A stretch of DNA of 64,000 nt from Canna indica (GCA_034359265.1 CP136893.1:18047001-18111000); one strand, 5' to 3'. Shown: positions 49,274 through 59,910, counted from the stretch's first letter. Notes: generated by a model from the sequence alone, not told the origin. Numbers and translations are program-made.

Positions 49274-50572
49274 TGTTGGCTTAAGGTTTTCTACATTGGT
49301 CTTAATCTCGATTTTGATGATAACAAACATGGAACTAATGCTTCATGGAGAATTATTTTCAGGTTCCATATCGGTTTACACTCGATGTCCACGATCAAAA
49401 ATATCGAAGAAATCAAAAAATCAGAAGGACATTTGTCGACGTTTTCGAATTCATCACGGAAATTTCTAGAAGTTTGACGTGTGCACCGAAGATGCCTTGG
49501 ACGAGTCTAGAGAACATGCAAAACACCAAGTTGAGCTCTCCAAGTTGACGCACGCTGAAGGCCAGAACCCAAAAATGAAGTGCGCAAGAAAAATACACGA
49601 AAAATCAGCCTCTGCCTAGATTCGATCGATCGACAGTAGCCGATTATGGGCAGTAGGGTATTCAATTGACCGACTGGTCAACCGAATGATGTCCAAAAGT
49701 GGCAAAAGACATTCGGTCGCTTGACATCATTCGGTCGCTCGGTCGATCGATTGACGATCGACTAGCAAGCGATCGGGCGTCAGCAACGGGTAGAAAAAAT
49801 GCCCGTTGACGAGCCTTGTGAGTTGGGGGGTTATAACTACCCACCCTAATCTCTCTTCCTTGATGTTGTTGATGCTTCTAAGCCTCAAAGAGTGATCCTT
49901 TGCATCTTCTAAGCTATTTCTTGATCAAATCTTTAAAACCTAGCTCTTGATCCCCCATCTTCAAGTGTTCTTCTTTGGAGGGCTCTTTAAGGGTGCTAGG
50001 CTCAAGAAGAAGAGGTGTTCTCATTGTGATAAATCTTCTTCACTCTATTCTTATGATATATTTGTTTTTGATTTGTTTTACTTTGATTTACTTGTGTGCG
50101 TAAAAGACCTAGTGTGTGGTCTTGTGAGTAAGTGGTTACCTTGGTGTAGAAGGTGTAAAGCCACTTGTGTAAACTATGTTAGGAGTAATCCTTAGGGATT
50201 GAGGTGGGAAAACTCACTCGGTGTGAAGGTGGATACTTCCGGATGTGGTAGTGCCTTCGAGATGAGTGTAGGGTCTTTCCGGTGTAAAGTCCTCAATTGT
50301 AAGCTACTCGTAATTTAGTGGATTTGGTTGTGAAATCCTATGCACGGTGCTTAGGTAGTGGAGTAGGCATTGGGGTCGAACCACTATAAATAATTGTGTT
50401 AGCATTATTTTCTTTGTATATCACATTGCTTATCTTTATTACTCGCTTACGCATTTAGTTGTTGAATTGTGAATTGCCTAAGTAATTGTGAATTGACTAA
50501 AATCGAATTTAGGCTAATTGATTAGATAACATACTATTCACCCCCCCTCTAGTGTAGGCTATTTCACCAACA
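49274..50572 (+). repeat. SIRE-like Copia LTR, second family
   Basis: Starts TGTTGGCTTAAGG and ends ATTTCACCAACA. The beginning (TTTTGATGATAACAAACATG) and the end (TTCACCCCCCCTCTAGTGT) resemble the SIRE-like LTR at 9865-11317 read in reverse, but the middle differs. It has its own cluster of TCGGTCGA palindromes (49620-49775) upstream of a TATA-like GGGGGGTTATAACTACCC (TTATAACT at 49831-49838). Confidence 0.85.
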
Positions 50573-50574
50573 TT

Positions 50575-50587
50575 TGGTATCAGAGCG
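50575..50587 (+). other. Initiator tRNA-Met primer-binding site
   Basis: TGGTATCAGAGCGG, two bases after the LTR end. Confidence 0.9.
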
Positions 50588-50640
50588 GATCGTGAATTGA
50601 GATTTTACCATCTCATCTAGATCTAGTCTCGATCCGAAAA

Positions 50641-50737
50641 ATGACACTAGCGTCAGTTGTTTCTACACCTCCTAGGTTCAATGACTCGAACTTTGGTCTT
50701 TGGAAATATATGGTATACACATATTTAAAGACTAAGG
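50641..50737 (+). pseudogene. Start of Copia gag, truncated
   Basis: ATG at 50641 opens a gag start (MTLASVVSTPPRFNDSNFGL, then WKYMVYTYLKTKG), comparable to the FDGNNYAYWKICMNGFLQS segment of the other SIRE-like element. After about 32 codons the sequence switches to an unrelated repeat (GGGCCTATTTGTTTGCCC). The rest of the element is not in the window. Confidence 0.8.
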
Positions 50738-51067
50738 GCCTATTTGTTTGCCCTATTTTGGGTTTTCATTTTCGTTCGAAAATGAAAACCGGGTCGAAAA
50801 CCTGTTTGTTGACAGAAAACACGCGAGTTTTCAGTTCGTGTTTCACGAAAATGGCTTTTCGCGAAAATCCATTTAACACACGAACTCGAAAATTACTGGG
50901 AGTAGTTTTCATGGTTTTCGCAAAAACTCGCGAAAAGTGCAGTGGCATACATGTAAATATCATGCCATTTCCGCACTTTTCACCCGTTTCGCCCGAAAAC
51001 TGAACAAAACCGAGACGCCCGTTAGGGATCCTCACTCGACGCTCGACCCTCTCTCTTTCTATCCTCT
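50738..51067. mobile_element. Unclassified insertion with GGGCCTATTTGTTTG end
   Basis: Opens with AGGGCCTATTTGTTTGCCC, the kind of terminus seen in plant hAT and MULE-type non-autonomous elements, then GAAAA/TTTTC-rich palindromic words (TTTTCGTTCGAAAATGAAAA). The other terminus was not found before the viral block. The frame here is not convincing as a gene. Confidence 0.4.
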
Positions 51068-51459
51068 CTATTTTGATTGTTACCCGAACTATGGTTTTGA
51101 TGTGTAGCCGATCTAGGGTTTCAATTATTTAATCTTATGTTTTGATTGTTACCCGAACTAGGGTTTTGATTTTTCACCGATTGTCTCTTCTGTTTTGATT
51201 GTTACCTGAACTAGGGTTTTGAAGTTAATGTAGCCGATCTAGAGTTTCGATTATTTGATCTTCTATTTTGATTGTTACTCGAACTAGGGTTTTGAAGTTA
51301 ATGTAGCTGATTGCCTCTTCTGTTTTGATTGTTACCCGAACTAGGATTTTGAAGTTAATGTAGTTGATTGCCTCTTCTGTTTTGATTGTTACCCGAACTA
51401 GGGTTTTGATGTTAATGTAGCCTATTGCCTCTTAGGTTTTGATTGTTACCCGAACTGTC
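51068..51459. repeat. Minisatellite of 52-73-bp units
   Basis: The core TTTTGATTGTTACCCGAACT occurs seven times, mostly followed by AGGGTTTTGA and a variable tail (GTTAATGTAGCCGATTGCC or GATCTAGGGTTTC). The last copy is cut inside the core, where the viral sequence begins. Confidence 0.9.
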
Positions 51460-51797
51460 GTCGTCTTCATCTTCATCTTCATCTTCATCTTCCCTCCTAC
51501 CCCCTCGAAAAGAAAATAAGTTAGACTTATTTTCATTGGTGTCTTCTTCTTTATGGGATTCCTCAGATGTATCCCATTTTGGTGGTTCATCATTCCATTG
51601 TGGTAGTTCATCAAATTCATCATTTTCTTCTAACTGGAGGGACATTAAATGTCGCAAAACTTCTAAATCTTCATCCCAATCAGATTGGACTTCTTCATCA
51701 TCAGATTCGTCCCAGTCGCAGGTCATCATCATTGCCAGTTCATGATCTAAATCATCATTATCATCAGGATTATCTGGCTGTGTCATGCCTGTTGTAT
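51460..51797 (-). pseudogene. Viral acidic linker region between movement and coat protein
   Basis: The minus strand encodes MTQPDNPDDNDDLDHELAMM, then a Glu/Asp-rich stretch ending in an (ED)n run at the junction with the minisatellite. The first part also appears, in frame after the movement protein, at about 63850-64000 on the plus strand, so it belongs to the viral polyprotein. Here it is fused in frame to the small ORF at 51798-51975, making a chimeric 187-codon frame (51412-51975) whose last residues come from the minisatellite. Confidence 0.8.
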
Positions 51798-51975
51798 AGT
51801 CCATGGCCCTAGGGAATTTGAACAGGATTTTTCCCGTTAGCCTTTCAAGTTCATTCAGTCCGGTTGTTGATCCTCCTAGGACTGCCCAATATTGAGCAGT
51901 CGAGATATCCTTCCTTGTTGAGGCGTATGTTCCATGGTTGGTGTCCGTGAGTCTCTTAAGCTCATCTAAAATCAT
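51798..51975 (-). pseudogene. Small viral ORF downstream of the polyprotein, copy 1
   Basis: Encodes about 59 residues starting MILDELKRLTDTNHGTYAST, a product I do not recognise. It starts 88 bp after the polyprotein's native stop, just after a splice-acceptor-like TTTTTCTGTTTTACAG. That position and acceptor recall ORF4 of rice tungro bacilliform virus, which is expressed from spliced RNA. This is analogy only. Confidence 0.6.
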
Positions 51976-52063
51976 ACTTAACCTGTAAAACAGAAAAATA
52001 TTAATACTTAGATGTGGATCTTATTTTAGGGGTTATCCACTTCCCCTCTTCGTGATAGTAAGA

Positions 52064-54981
52064 TCAGTTCCTGGCTGGATACTTCCCCTTTCTCAGGGTT
52101 TCGTAATCCAGCTGCAAAGTGTCTTCAGGTGGGGTCTCATCTTCTTCGTATACCCCGAATGGGATTTCTTCAGGTAGGGCATTATTTTCTTCATATGCCC
52201 CGAAATTCAACGTTCCTTCGAGCATTTCTCGTCGTTTTGAACATTCTGGCTATTCCTGCTCTCTAGAATAAGGATTTCTAGAGTAATTATTGTTGCATCT
52301 CCATTCTTCTGATGCTTCCTCTTCTTTCTTTTCTGTCATTTCTGTGATTAGTCTTTCTGTTGTCTTTTCTGTGATCAGTCCTTGATCTATCAGTTCTTCC
52401 TCATATCTTGCTACTCTCAATAGTATGCCTTCAATTTCTTCATACTCATCCCAGTATGGGATATCCTCCCATCTTGGTGGAGGGTTTGGGTCAGGCACAT
52501 ATCTTCTCTCGTATCTTCGGATTAGTCCTTCCTCTATGATATCACTTATTGCAGATTCATTGGCATCAAGGATTTCTTGTATCTCATCATCCCATGAAGT
52601 GATTGCCATTAAGGCTAAATCCTTTTGCTCTTCTGTGATCATATCATTGATTATACAAATTGCCGTATTCAACTGATTGTTCACATTCCGGGGAGCTTGT
52701 TCAGCCTCCTTCAGTGCTCCCTCAAGGTCTTCTAAGTACTCATCAATGTAACTGGGATCTTGGACCACGACTAAGCTGGCTGTTAGTCTTGATAAAGCAT
52801 CTGCTAGCACATTTAATTTACCATCTATATGCTCAAAGCATATTTGAACTCCAATTCCTGTGATAAAGTCTACAAAATTTAACCATCTTACCCGAGAAGG
52901 TTTGTTCTGCGCGGTTTTGTTGTAAAAGCTTATAATAGCCTGACAATCCGTTCTGAGTGTAATCTCCTTTTGTTCTAAGTAATGGATTTTCAGTGCTGAG
53001 AGTGTCTCCATGCAGGCATGAATTTCTGCATCAATGGTTGATTTGACATTTGGGAATTTCCCACTCGCATAAGCACATATCTTTTCAGTGCTTCTTGGGT
53101 CATTTTTCTTATTCTTCCATTTACACACCCCTCCCCATCCTTCCATTGATCCATCTGTCTCAAGGATTATATAGGCATTGGTTGGGGGCAGTTCCAAATC
53201 AGGGAGTTCTTGGACTAGCTCTTTAATCTTAGCAATTAGTTGTTGATCTGATGGCTTAATCCTCTTGTCTCCGTGCGGGCTAGTCTTTGAATACAATGGT
53301 CCTAACAAAGTACCAAGATTTGGGATGTAGGATCTTGCATAGTTTAGTATTCCCAGCCAGGATCTCAATCCTGCTTTGATCTTCAATTCTTCTTCCTTGA
53401 ATGAGACAATTTTCTTTATGATGTGTGGCTGCAGTTTGATTTTGCTATTTCCAATTATAGCGCCTAGAAACTCAATTTCCCTCGTAGCTATCTTCATCTT
53501 AGTTGGGGATAAGACCAGGCCCCATTTCTCACATATCTTTAACATCTTCTCCAGATGTCTGGCGTGCTGTTTTTCATCTTCTGAGAATACTAAGATGTCA
53601 TCTATATAAACTGCAATGAATTCTTCTGTGCCTTTAAAACACTGGTCCATCTTTCTTTGGAACACTGCTGGTGCATTTTTCAGCCCAAAGGGCATTACCA
53701 GCCACTCATAGAGTCCTCCTGGTACCGTGAAGGCCGTCCAGGGTATGGATTTTGGGTCCATTGCTACTTGGTGGAACCCGCTTTTCAAATCAAACTTGGA
53801 AAAGATCCGGCTGTTACCAATTCTCTTAAGAATGGTATTTATACCCGGAAGACTATACTGGTCTTTATGGGTATTGTCATTTAGGGTTCTATAGTTAAGA
53901 ACCATTCTTTCCTTTCCTTTGCTCTCTTTTCCTGTAACTGGATCTATTGTTGTTCCTGAGTTGACCATCATGGCTAGTGTCCTATGTCGGCTTGTGCTAG
54001 GTCTGATTGCACCTATTTGTAGAAGCGCTTTGATATGCCTATCAAATTGATCTTTCATCATGGGAGTAACATGCTTTAATGGCTTATCTTGGATAGTAAT
54101 ATCTGGGTTTATTATATCCAACTCACAGGTTACCTGATTTTTAGCCCAATGTTGGACTGGATTCTCACCTATGTATCCTTGCTCCTTCAATCTTTGTAAT
54201 AACGGGTTGAATCTTTTCTTGAAGCTTTTTGATTCCTTAAAGCTGTCATAGGTAACTGCGGTTTTTACCTCCAAGTATTCTTCCTCAGTTAAATCCAGTT
54301 CTTCAATAGAGGCTTTAGCCAAGGCATGTGTATCAATACTTGTTGTGATTGTAGTAACCTTCTTATAGAATGTCAGAGTTTGCCCTTCTATTCGGACTCC
54401 ACCTTGCATGGCCCGAATAAAGTTGCATCCAATTAGCATTTGAATGTCGTCTCTTTTTCCCATAGGGAATGCATATGTGAAGGGTATCTTGAACTTGTTC
54501 TCCTCAATTGACATTTGTCCTCCTTTTAACTTCATTCTTGCCGTCTGTTGTGAGTTCACCCCATTTATTAAAATAGGGTAAGCGCTTGGCTCTAATGCTT
54601 CTGCTGGAATGGAATCCTGGTCTATACAGCAGACAGTTGCTCTTGTGTCCAATATGGCTTGAACTTTAAAGGAGCTTTTCATTCCAGGGATTTCCATGAT
54701 TATCTCCATATTGTAGAGCTTATTCAAAATTCTCCTGCCTCTTTTTGGAAATAGAGGGATTTCTTCTTCTGCTAACGAAAGTATGTTAGCCATCTCCTTA
54801 AATACGATTCCTGTTTGCTTGGCTGTGGGAACTTCCTCCTCTGCAGGATACTTTCCCTTTTTCTTTCTTTCTGCTTCTTGATCAAGTTTCAAATTAGAGA
54901 ACTCATTCTCTAGATCAGATATATCTTTATTCGTCCTTTCTTCTTCTAGCTCTTTCTTTAGCCTATCATTCTCGTTTAGCC
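52064..54981 (-). pseudogene. Badnavirus-like protease-RT-RNase H, copy 1 (RT intact, late nonsense)
   Basis: C-terminal part of a viral polyprotein that copies pregenomic RNA to DNA. On the minus strand: a charged coiled coil, protease (ILDTRATVCCID, where the active-site DTG is DTR), RT (VLNYRTLNDNTHKDQYSLPG, SKFDLKSGFHQVAM, MPFGLKNAPAVFQRKMD, YIDDILVFSEDE), RNase H (ETDGSMEGWGG, TIDAEIHACMETL, TDCQAIISFYN, HIDGKLNVLADALSRL), and an acidic tail. A CAG-to-TAG change at 52250-52252 stops it 62 codons before the stop used by copy 2 (equivalent site 52064-52066). The open frame starts at an internal Met at 54892, but coding homology runs on to 54981. No upstream coat region is attached, so it is a fragment. 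Confidence 0.95.
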
Positions 54982-55030
54982 TATCTTTATTCGTCCTTTC
55001 TGCAACAACTATTGGAGTACACAGTTTTTC
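54982..55030. other. Spacer between head-to-head viral copies
   Basis: 49 bp. The first 22 bp (CTATCTTTATTCGTCCTTTC) repeat sequence from just inside copy 1 (54927-54948). The last part (GAGTACACAGTTTTTCTCC) is read as the natural lead into copy 2. Confidence 0.75.
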
Positions 55031-57657
55031 TCCTAAACGAGAATGATAGGCTAAAGAAAGAGCTAGAAGAAGAAAGGACGAATAAAGATATATCTGATCT
55101 AGAGAATGAGTTCTCTAATTTGAAACTTGATCAAGAAGCAGAAAGAAAGAAAAAGGGAAAGTATCTTGCAGAGGAGGAAGTTCCCACAGCCAAGCAAACA
55201 GGAATCGTATTTAAGGAGATGGCTAACATACTTTCGTTAGCAGAAGAAGAAATCCCTCTATTTCCAAAAAGAGGCAGGAGAATTTTGAATAAGCTCTACA
55301 ATATGGAGATAATCATGGAAATCCCTGGAATGAAAAGCTCCTTTAAAGTTCAAGCCATATTGGACACAGGAGCAACTGTCTGCTGTATAGACCAGGATTC
55401 CATTCCAGCAGAAGCATTAGAGCCAAGCGCTTACCCTATTTTAGTAAATGAGGTGAACTCACAACAGACGGCAAGAATGAAGTTAAAGGGAGGACAAATG
55501 TCAATTGAGGAGAACAAGTTCAAGATACCCTTCACATATGCATTCCCTATGGGAAAAAGAGACGACATTCAAATGCTAATTGGATGCAACTTTATTCGGG
55601 CCATGCAAGGTGGAGTCCGAATAGAAGAGCAAACTCTGACATTCTATAAGAAGGTTACTACAATCACAACAAGTATTGATACACATGCCTTGGCTAAAGC
55701 CTCTATTGAAGAACTGGATTTAACTGAGGAAGAATACTTGGAGGTAAAAACCGCAGTTACCTATGACAGCTTTAAGGAATCAGAAAGCTTCAAGAAAAGA
55801 TTCAACCCCTTATTACAAAGATTAAAGGAGCAAGGATACATAGGTGAGAATCCAGTCCAACATTGGGCTAAAAATCAGGTAACCTGTGAGTTGGATATAA
55901 TAAACCCAGATATTACTATCCAAGATAAGCCATTAAAGCATGTTACTCCCATGATGAAAGACCAATTTGATAGGCATATTAAAGCGCTTCTACAAATAGG
56001 TGCAATCAGACCTAGCACAAGCCGGCATAGGACACTAGCCATGATGGTCAACTCAGGAACAACAATAGATCCAGTTACAGGAAAAGAGAGCAAAGGAAAG
56101 GAAAGAATGGTTCTTAACTATAGAACCCTAAATGACAATACCCATAAAGACCAGTATAGTCTTCCGGGTATAAATACCATTCTTAAGAGAATTGGTAACA
56201 GTCGGATCTTATCCCCAACTAAGATGAAGATAGCTACGAGGGAGATTGAGTTTCTAGGTGCTATAATTGGAAATAGCAAAATCAAACTGCAGCCACACAT
56301 CATAAAGAAAATTGTCTCATTCAAGGAAGAAGAATTGAAGACCAAAGCAGGATTGAGATCCTGGCTGGGAATACTAAACTATGCAAGATCCTACATCCCA
56401 AATCTTGGTACTTTGTTAGGACCATTGTATTCAAAGACTAGCCCGCACGGAGACAAGAGGATTAAGCCATCAGATCAACAACTAATTGCTAAGATTAAAG
56501 AGCTAGTCCAAGAACTCCCTGATTTGGAACTGCCCCCAACCAATGCCTATATAATCCTTGAGACAGATGGATCAATGGAAGGATGGGGAGGGGTGTGTAA
56601 ATGGAAGAATAAGAAAAATGACCCAAGAAGCACTGAAAAGGTATGTGCTTATGCGAGTGGGAAATTCTCAACTGTCAAACCAACCATTGATGCAGAAATT
56701 CATGCCTGCATGGAGACACTCTCAGCACTGAAAATCCATTACTTAGACCAAAAGGAGATTACACTCAGAACGGATTGTCAGGCTATTATAAGCTTTTACA
56801 ACAAAACCGCGCAGAACAAACCTTCTCGGGTAAGATGGTTAAATTTTGTAGACTTTATCACAGGAACTGGAGTTCAAATATGCTTTGAGCATATAGATGG
56901 TAAATTAAATGTGCTAGCAGATGCTTTATCAAGACTAACAGCCATCTTAGTCGTGGTCCAAGATCCCAGTTACATTGATGAGTACTTAGAAGACCTTGAG
57001 GGAGCACTGAAGGAGGCTGAACAAGCTCCCCAGAATGTGAACAATCAGTTGAATACGGCAATTTGTATAATCAATGATATGATCACAGAAGAGCAAAAGG
57101 ATTTAGCCTTAATGGCAATCACTTCATGGGATGATGAGATACAAGAAATCCTTGATGCCAATGAATCTGCAATAAGTGATGTCATAGAGGAAGGACTAAT
57201 CCGAAGATACGAGAGAAGATATGTGCCTGACCCAAACCCTCCACCAAGATGGGAGGATATCCCATACTGGGATGAGTATGAAGAAATTGAAGGCATACTA
57301 TTGAGAGTAGCAAGATATGAGGAAGAACTGATAGATCAAGGACTGATCACAGAAAAGACAAAAGAAAGACTAATCACAGAAATGACAGAAAAGAAAGAAG
57401 AGGAAGCATCAGAAGAATGGAGATGCAGCAACAATTACTCTAGAAATCCTTATTCTAGAGAGCAGGAACAGCCAGAATGTTCAAAACGACGAGAAATGCT
57501 CGAAGGAACGTTGAATTTCGGGGCATATGAAGAAAACAATGCCCTACCTGAAGAAATCCCATTCGGGGTATACGAAGAAGATGAGACCCCACCTGAAGAC
57601 ACTTTGCAGTTGGATTACGAAACCCTGAGAAAGGGGAAGTATCCAGCCAGGAACTGA
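55012..57657 (+). pseudogene. Badnavirus-like protease-RT-RNase H, copy 2 (RT core deleted in frame)
   Basis: An 881-codon open frame, about 98% identical in protein to copy 1. The protease motif is intact here (ILDTGATVCCID). RNase H motifs are intact. Between GNSRI and LSPTKM, at about 56207-56210, 97 codons present in copy 1 (53511-53801) are missing, including the FDLKSGFHQ, PFGLKNAP and YIDD motifs. The frame survives because 291 is divisible by three, but the RT cannot be active. The acidic tail runs to a stop at 57655-57657 (YETLRKGKYPARN). The first ATG at 55012 lies within the polyprotein, not at a natural start. Confidence 0.95.
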
Positions 57658-57745
57658 TCTTACTATCACGAAGAGGGGAAGTGGATAACCCCTAAAATAA
57701 GATCCACATCTAAGTATTAATATTTTTCTGTTTTACAGGTTAAGT

Positions 57746-57925
57746 ATGATTTTAGATGAGCTTAAGAGACTCACGGACACCAACCATGGAACATACGCCT
57801 CAACAAGGAAGGATATCTCGACTGCTCAATATTGGGCAGTCCTAGGAGGATCAACAACCGGACTGAATGAACTTGAAAGGCTAACGGGAAAAATCCTGTT
57901 CAAATTCCCTAGGGCCATGGATAAA
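57746..57925 (+). pseudogene. Small viral ORF downstream of the polyprotein, copy 2
   Basis: Same 59 residues as 51798-51975 (GKILFKFPRAMD at the end), with the same acceptor-like TTTTACAG 6 bp before the ATG. After the shared AGGGCCATGGA the sequence jumps to a short TC-rich repeat and then inverted movement-protein sequence, so the native C-terminus is not seen. Confidence 0.6.
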
Positions 57926-57929
57926 GAAC

Positions 57930-57985
57930 ACAAGTGGTCCATCTTTCTCTGGTCCATCTTTCTTTCTTTGGTCCATCTTTCTTTG
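57930..57985. repeat. TGGTCCATCTTTCT short tandem repeat at a junction
   Basis: Three imperfect copies of TGGTCCATCTTTCT(TTCTT) fill the gap between the small ORF and the inverted movement-protein fragment. A matching ACTGGTCCATCTTTCTTTGG occurs in the RT gene (about 53641-53660), outside copy 2 because that part is deleted there. Confidence 0.75.
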
Positions 57986-58466
57986 GTTCTTGCTTGTCCT
58001 GGGATTGCTCTAATCCCCCTGCTTGCTAGGTGATCTGCCACATGTTGGACATTATATCTAAAGTTGGTGTGGCTACTGTTGGATAACCTTCCAATTAAGG
58101 ATCTGGATAATAGGAGGTTACTTTCACCTCCTTGCCAACCTTGGTACCCGTGGGTCTGGATTCCTAACTGAATGTGATCCCTGAAATCATGTATACTCAG
58201 GGTAATATCAGGTGCATTGTACGCCAGTTGTGTACCTGTAGTGAGATCTATCTCCATAGAGCTGATTACAGCTCTATCATCTGCCCACCTGGTATCTCTG
58301 ATTAATACCAGGGCATTAACTCCCGCACTCCTTCTGTGCAGGGTCTGGAGTCTGACCATGATCATTCCGATGTGTAGGTGTTGCAGCCCTTCCTGGACTA
58401 GAAGATTATAACTTGAGTCCGTAATAAAGGGAAGTTCTACCTGTGCTCCTTCCGTAACAAGTATTA
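57986..58466 (-). pseudogene. Viral movement-protein fragment, inverted
   Basis: Matches the plus-strand movement protein at about 63245-63712, with motifs LHRRSAGVNALVLIRDTRWA, DDRAVISSMEIDLTTGTQL and IQTHGYQGWQGGESNLL. The family forms plasmodesmal tubules for cell-to-cell movement. It is only the domain's middle and end, on the opposite strand. Confidence 0.9.
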
Positions 58467-58683
58467 CCCTGAGTATACATGATTTCAGGGATCACATTCA
58501 GTTAGTAATCCAGACCCACGGGTACCAAGGTTGGCAAGGAGGCGAAAGTAACCTCCTATTATCCAGATCCTTAATTGGAAGGTTATCCAACAGTAGCCAC
58601 ACCAACTTTAGATATAATGTCCAACATGTGGCAGATCACCTAGCAAGCAGGGGGATTAAAGCAATCCCAGGACAAGCAAGAAC
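58463..58683 (+). pseudogene. Viral movement-protein fragment, direct
   Basis: Matches 63500-63712 and is an inverted copy of 57986-58214, so the two form a foldback with about a 250-bp loop. It joins the coat-protein fragment at 58684 out of frame. Confidence 0.88.
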
Positions 58684-59670
58684 TTCATTTCCGATTTCTT
58701 TAATGAGAATGAAGAGTTCAATAGTGAGAACTACTATCATGATGACTACCATAACTTTGGCAATGATATTTATGACACAAAAATGGTCTATGCCGCAGCA
58801 GAAATGGATTATCCTATAATCAAGAAGCTCGCGAAGAGGACCGCAAAGGCAAAGGTGGAAACTGTATTATCATCAACTGCTGAATCTTCCTCGAACATAA
58901 CAAAGCTGCCCAGAGAACCTATTATGGGACCAGCTATGTATCCACCTAGCAATTCAAACCCAACAGCACAAGTTCCGTTTGGGAGTGTCCCTACAATACA
59001 CTCAAGGGTAAACAACCTGAGGGGAGGATATTCGAAGCAGCATAATGAGAAGTATAATCTCCCATCAGCACAAGCCAATACAGGCGTAATGTTGGTACTT
59101 CCCGAAAATCTTGCGCAATATAGTGATGTAATTTCGAGGTGGGAATCGATTACGCTGAATTTAATCAATGAGAGGAATTGGTCAGATAACAAGTCAAAGA
59201 TCTGTTATATTGAGAACCTATTGGGAGAGACAGAGAAAAAGACTTGGATGCAGTGGAGAATGGCATTTCCCACTAAATACGATGAGCTGACAAATATAGC
59301 GGATGACCCGCAGAATGTACTATCTCAAATACGAAGAATGTTCCTTTTAGAGGACCCAACTACGGGATCTACGGAAGAACAAAATAGAGCCTATGAAGAC
59401 CTGGAAAGGCTCTCATGCCATAACGTGAAGGACTTATTTGAATATATCAATGATTACAAAGTCCTAGCCGCAAGATCCGGGAGGATGTACGTATCCCCAA
59501 AATTATCTGAAAAATTCTTTAGAAAGATGCCACCGATAATTGGGAAGGAACTGGAGATAGCATTTTCACAAAAGCACCCAGGAAATACATTAGGTGTATT
59601 TCCCAGAATACATTTCACATATCAATACCTAGAAGAGCAGTGCAAGAAGGCAACATTTCAAAGAGTTCAA
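58684..59670 (+). pseudogene. Viral coat-protein fragment
   Basis: An open frame from 58684; first Met at 58783. The badnavirus capsid pattern is clear: VISRWESITLNLINERNWSD, KKTWMQWRMAFPTKYDEL, ILEDP-like MFLLEDPTTGSTEEQNRAYE, DLERLSCHNVKDLFEYINDY, AARSGRMYVSPKLSEKFFRK, then PGNTLGVFPRIHFTYQYLEE. It ends at the junction with inverted ORF sequence at 59670, before any zinc knuckle. Capsid proteins package the viral DNA; this one has no start and no end. Confidence 0.93.
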
Positions 59671-59671
59671 T

Positions 59672-59910
59672 ACTTCCTTTTCTACAGCTTCTTTTACAGT
59701 TTTGATCTCCTCTCTCAGATCACTTAGTTCTTCTTTAATTTTGACTATAACCTGAATCAGAGTGTTCAACTGTTTGAATATAGTCTCTGAGTACTTTTGT
59801 GTGACACTTGCTAGGTTTATGAATCCTTCGGCTGGTTGCCCTAAAGATTCTGTAGCCTTCAAAGCTTGAAGATAAGTACTACTGGCTGCCGTGAGACGCC
59901 AGTCACTCAT
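59672..59910 (-). pseudogene. Small coiled-coil viral ORF, inverted truncated copy
   Basis: Same N-terminal 80 residues as the ORF at 62512-62922 (MSDWRLTAASSTYLQALKAT), with minor changes. It is cut at the coat-protein junction, where the frame runs 13 foreign codons. Confidence 0.88.

Noticed and set aside
50641..51003. 120-codon frame starting at the Copia gag ATG
   Set aside because: Only the first 32 codons are gag; the rest is an unrelated inserted repeat read through by chance.
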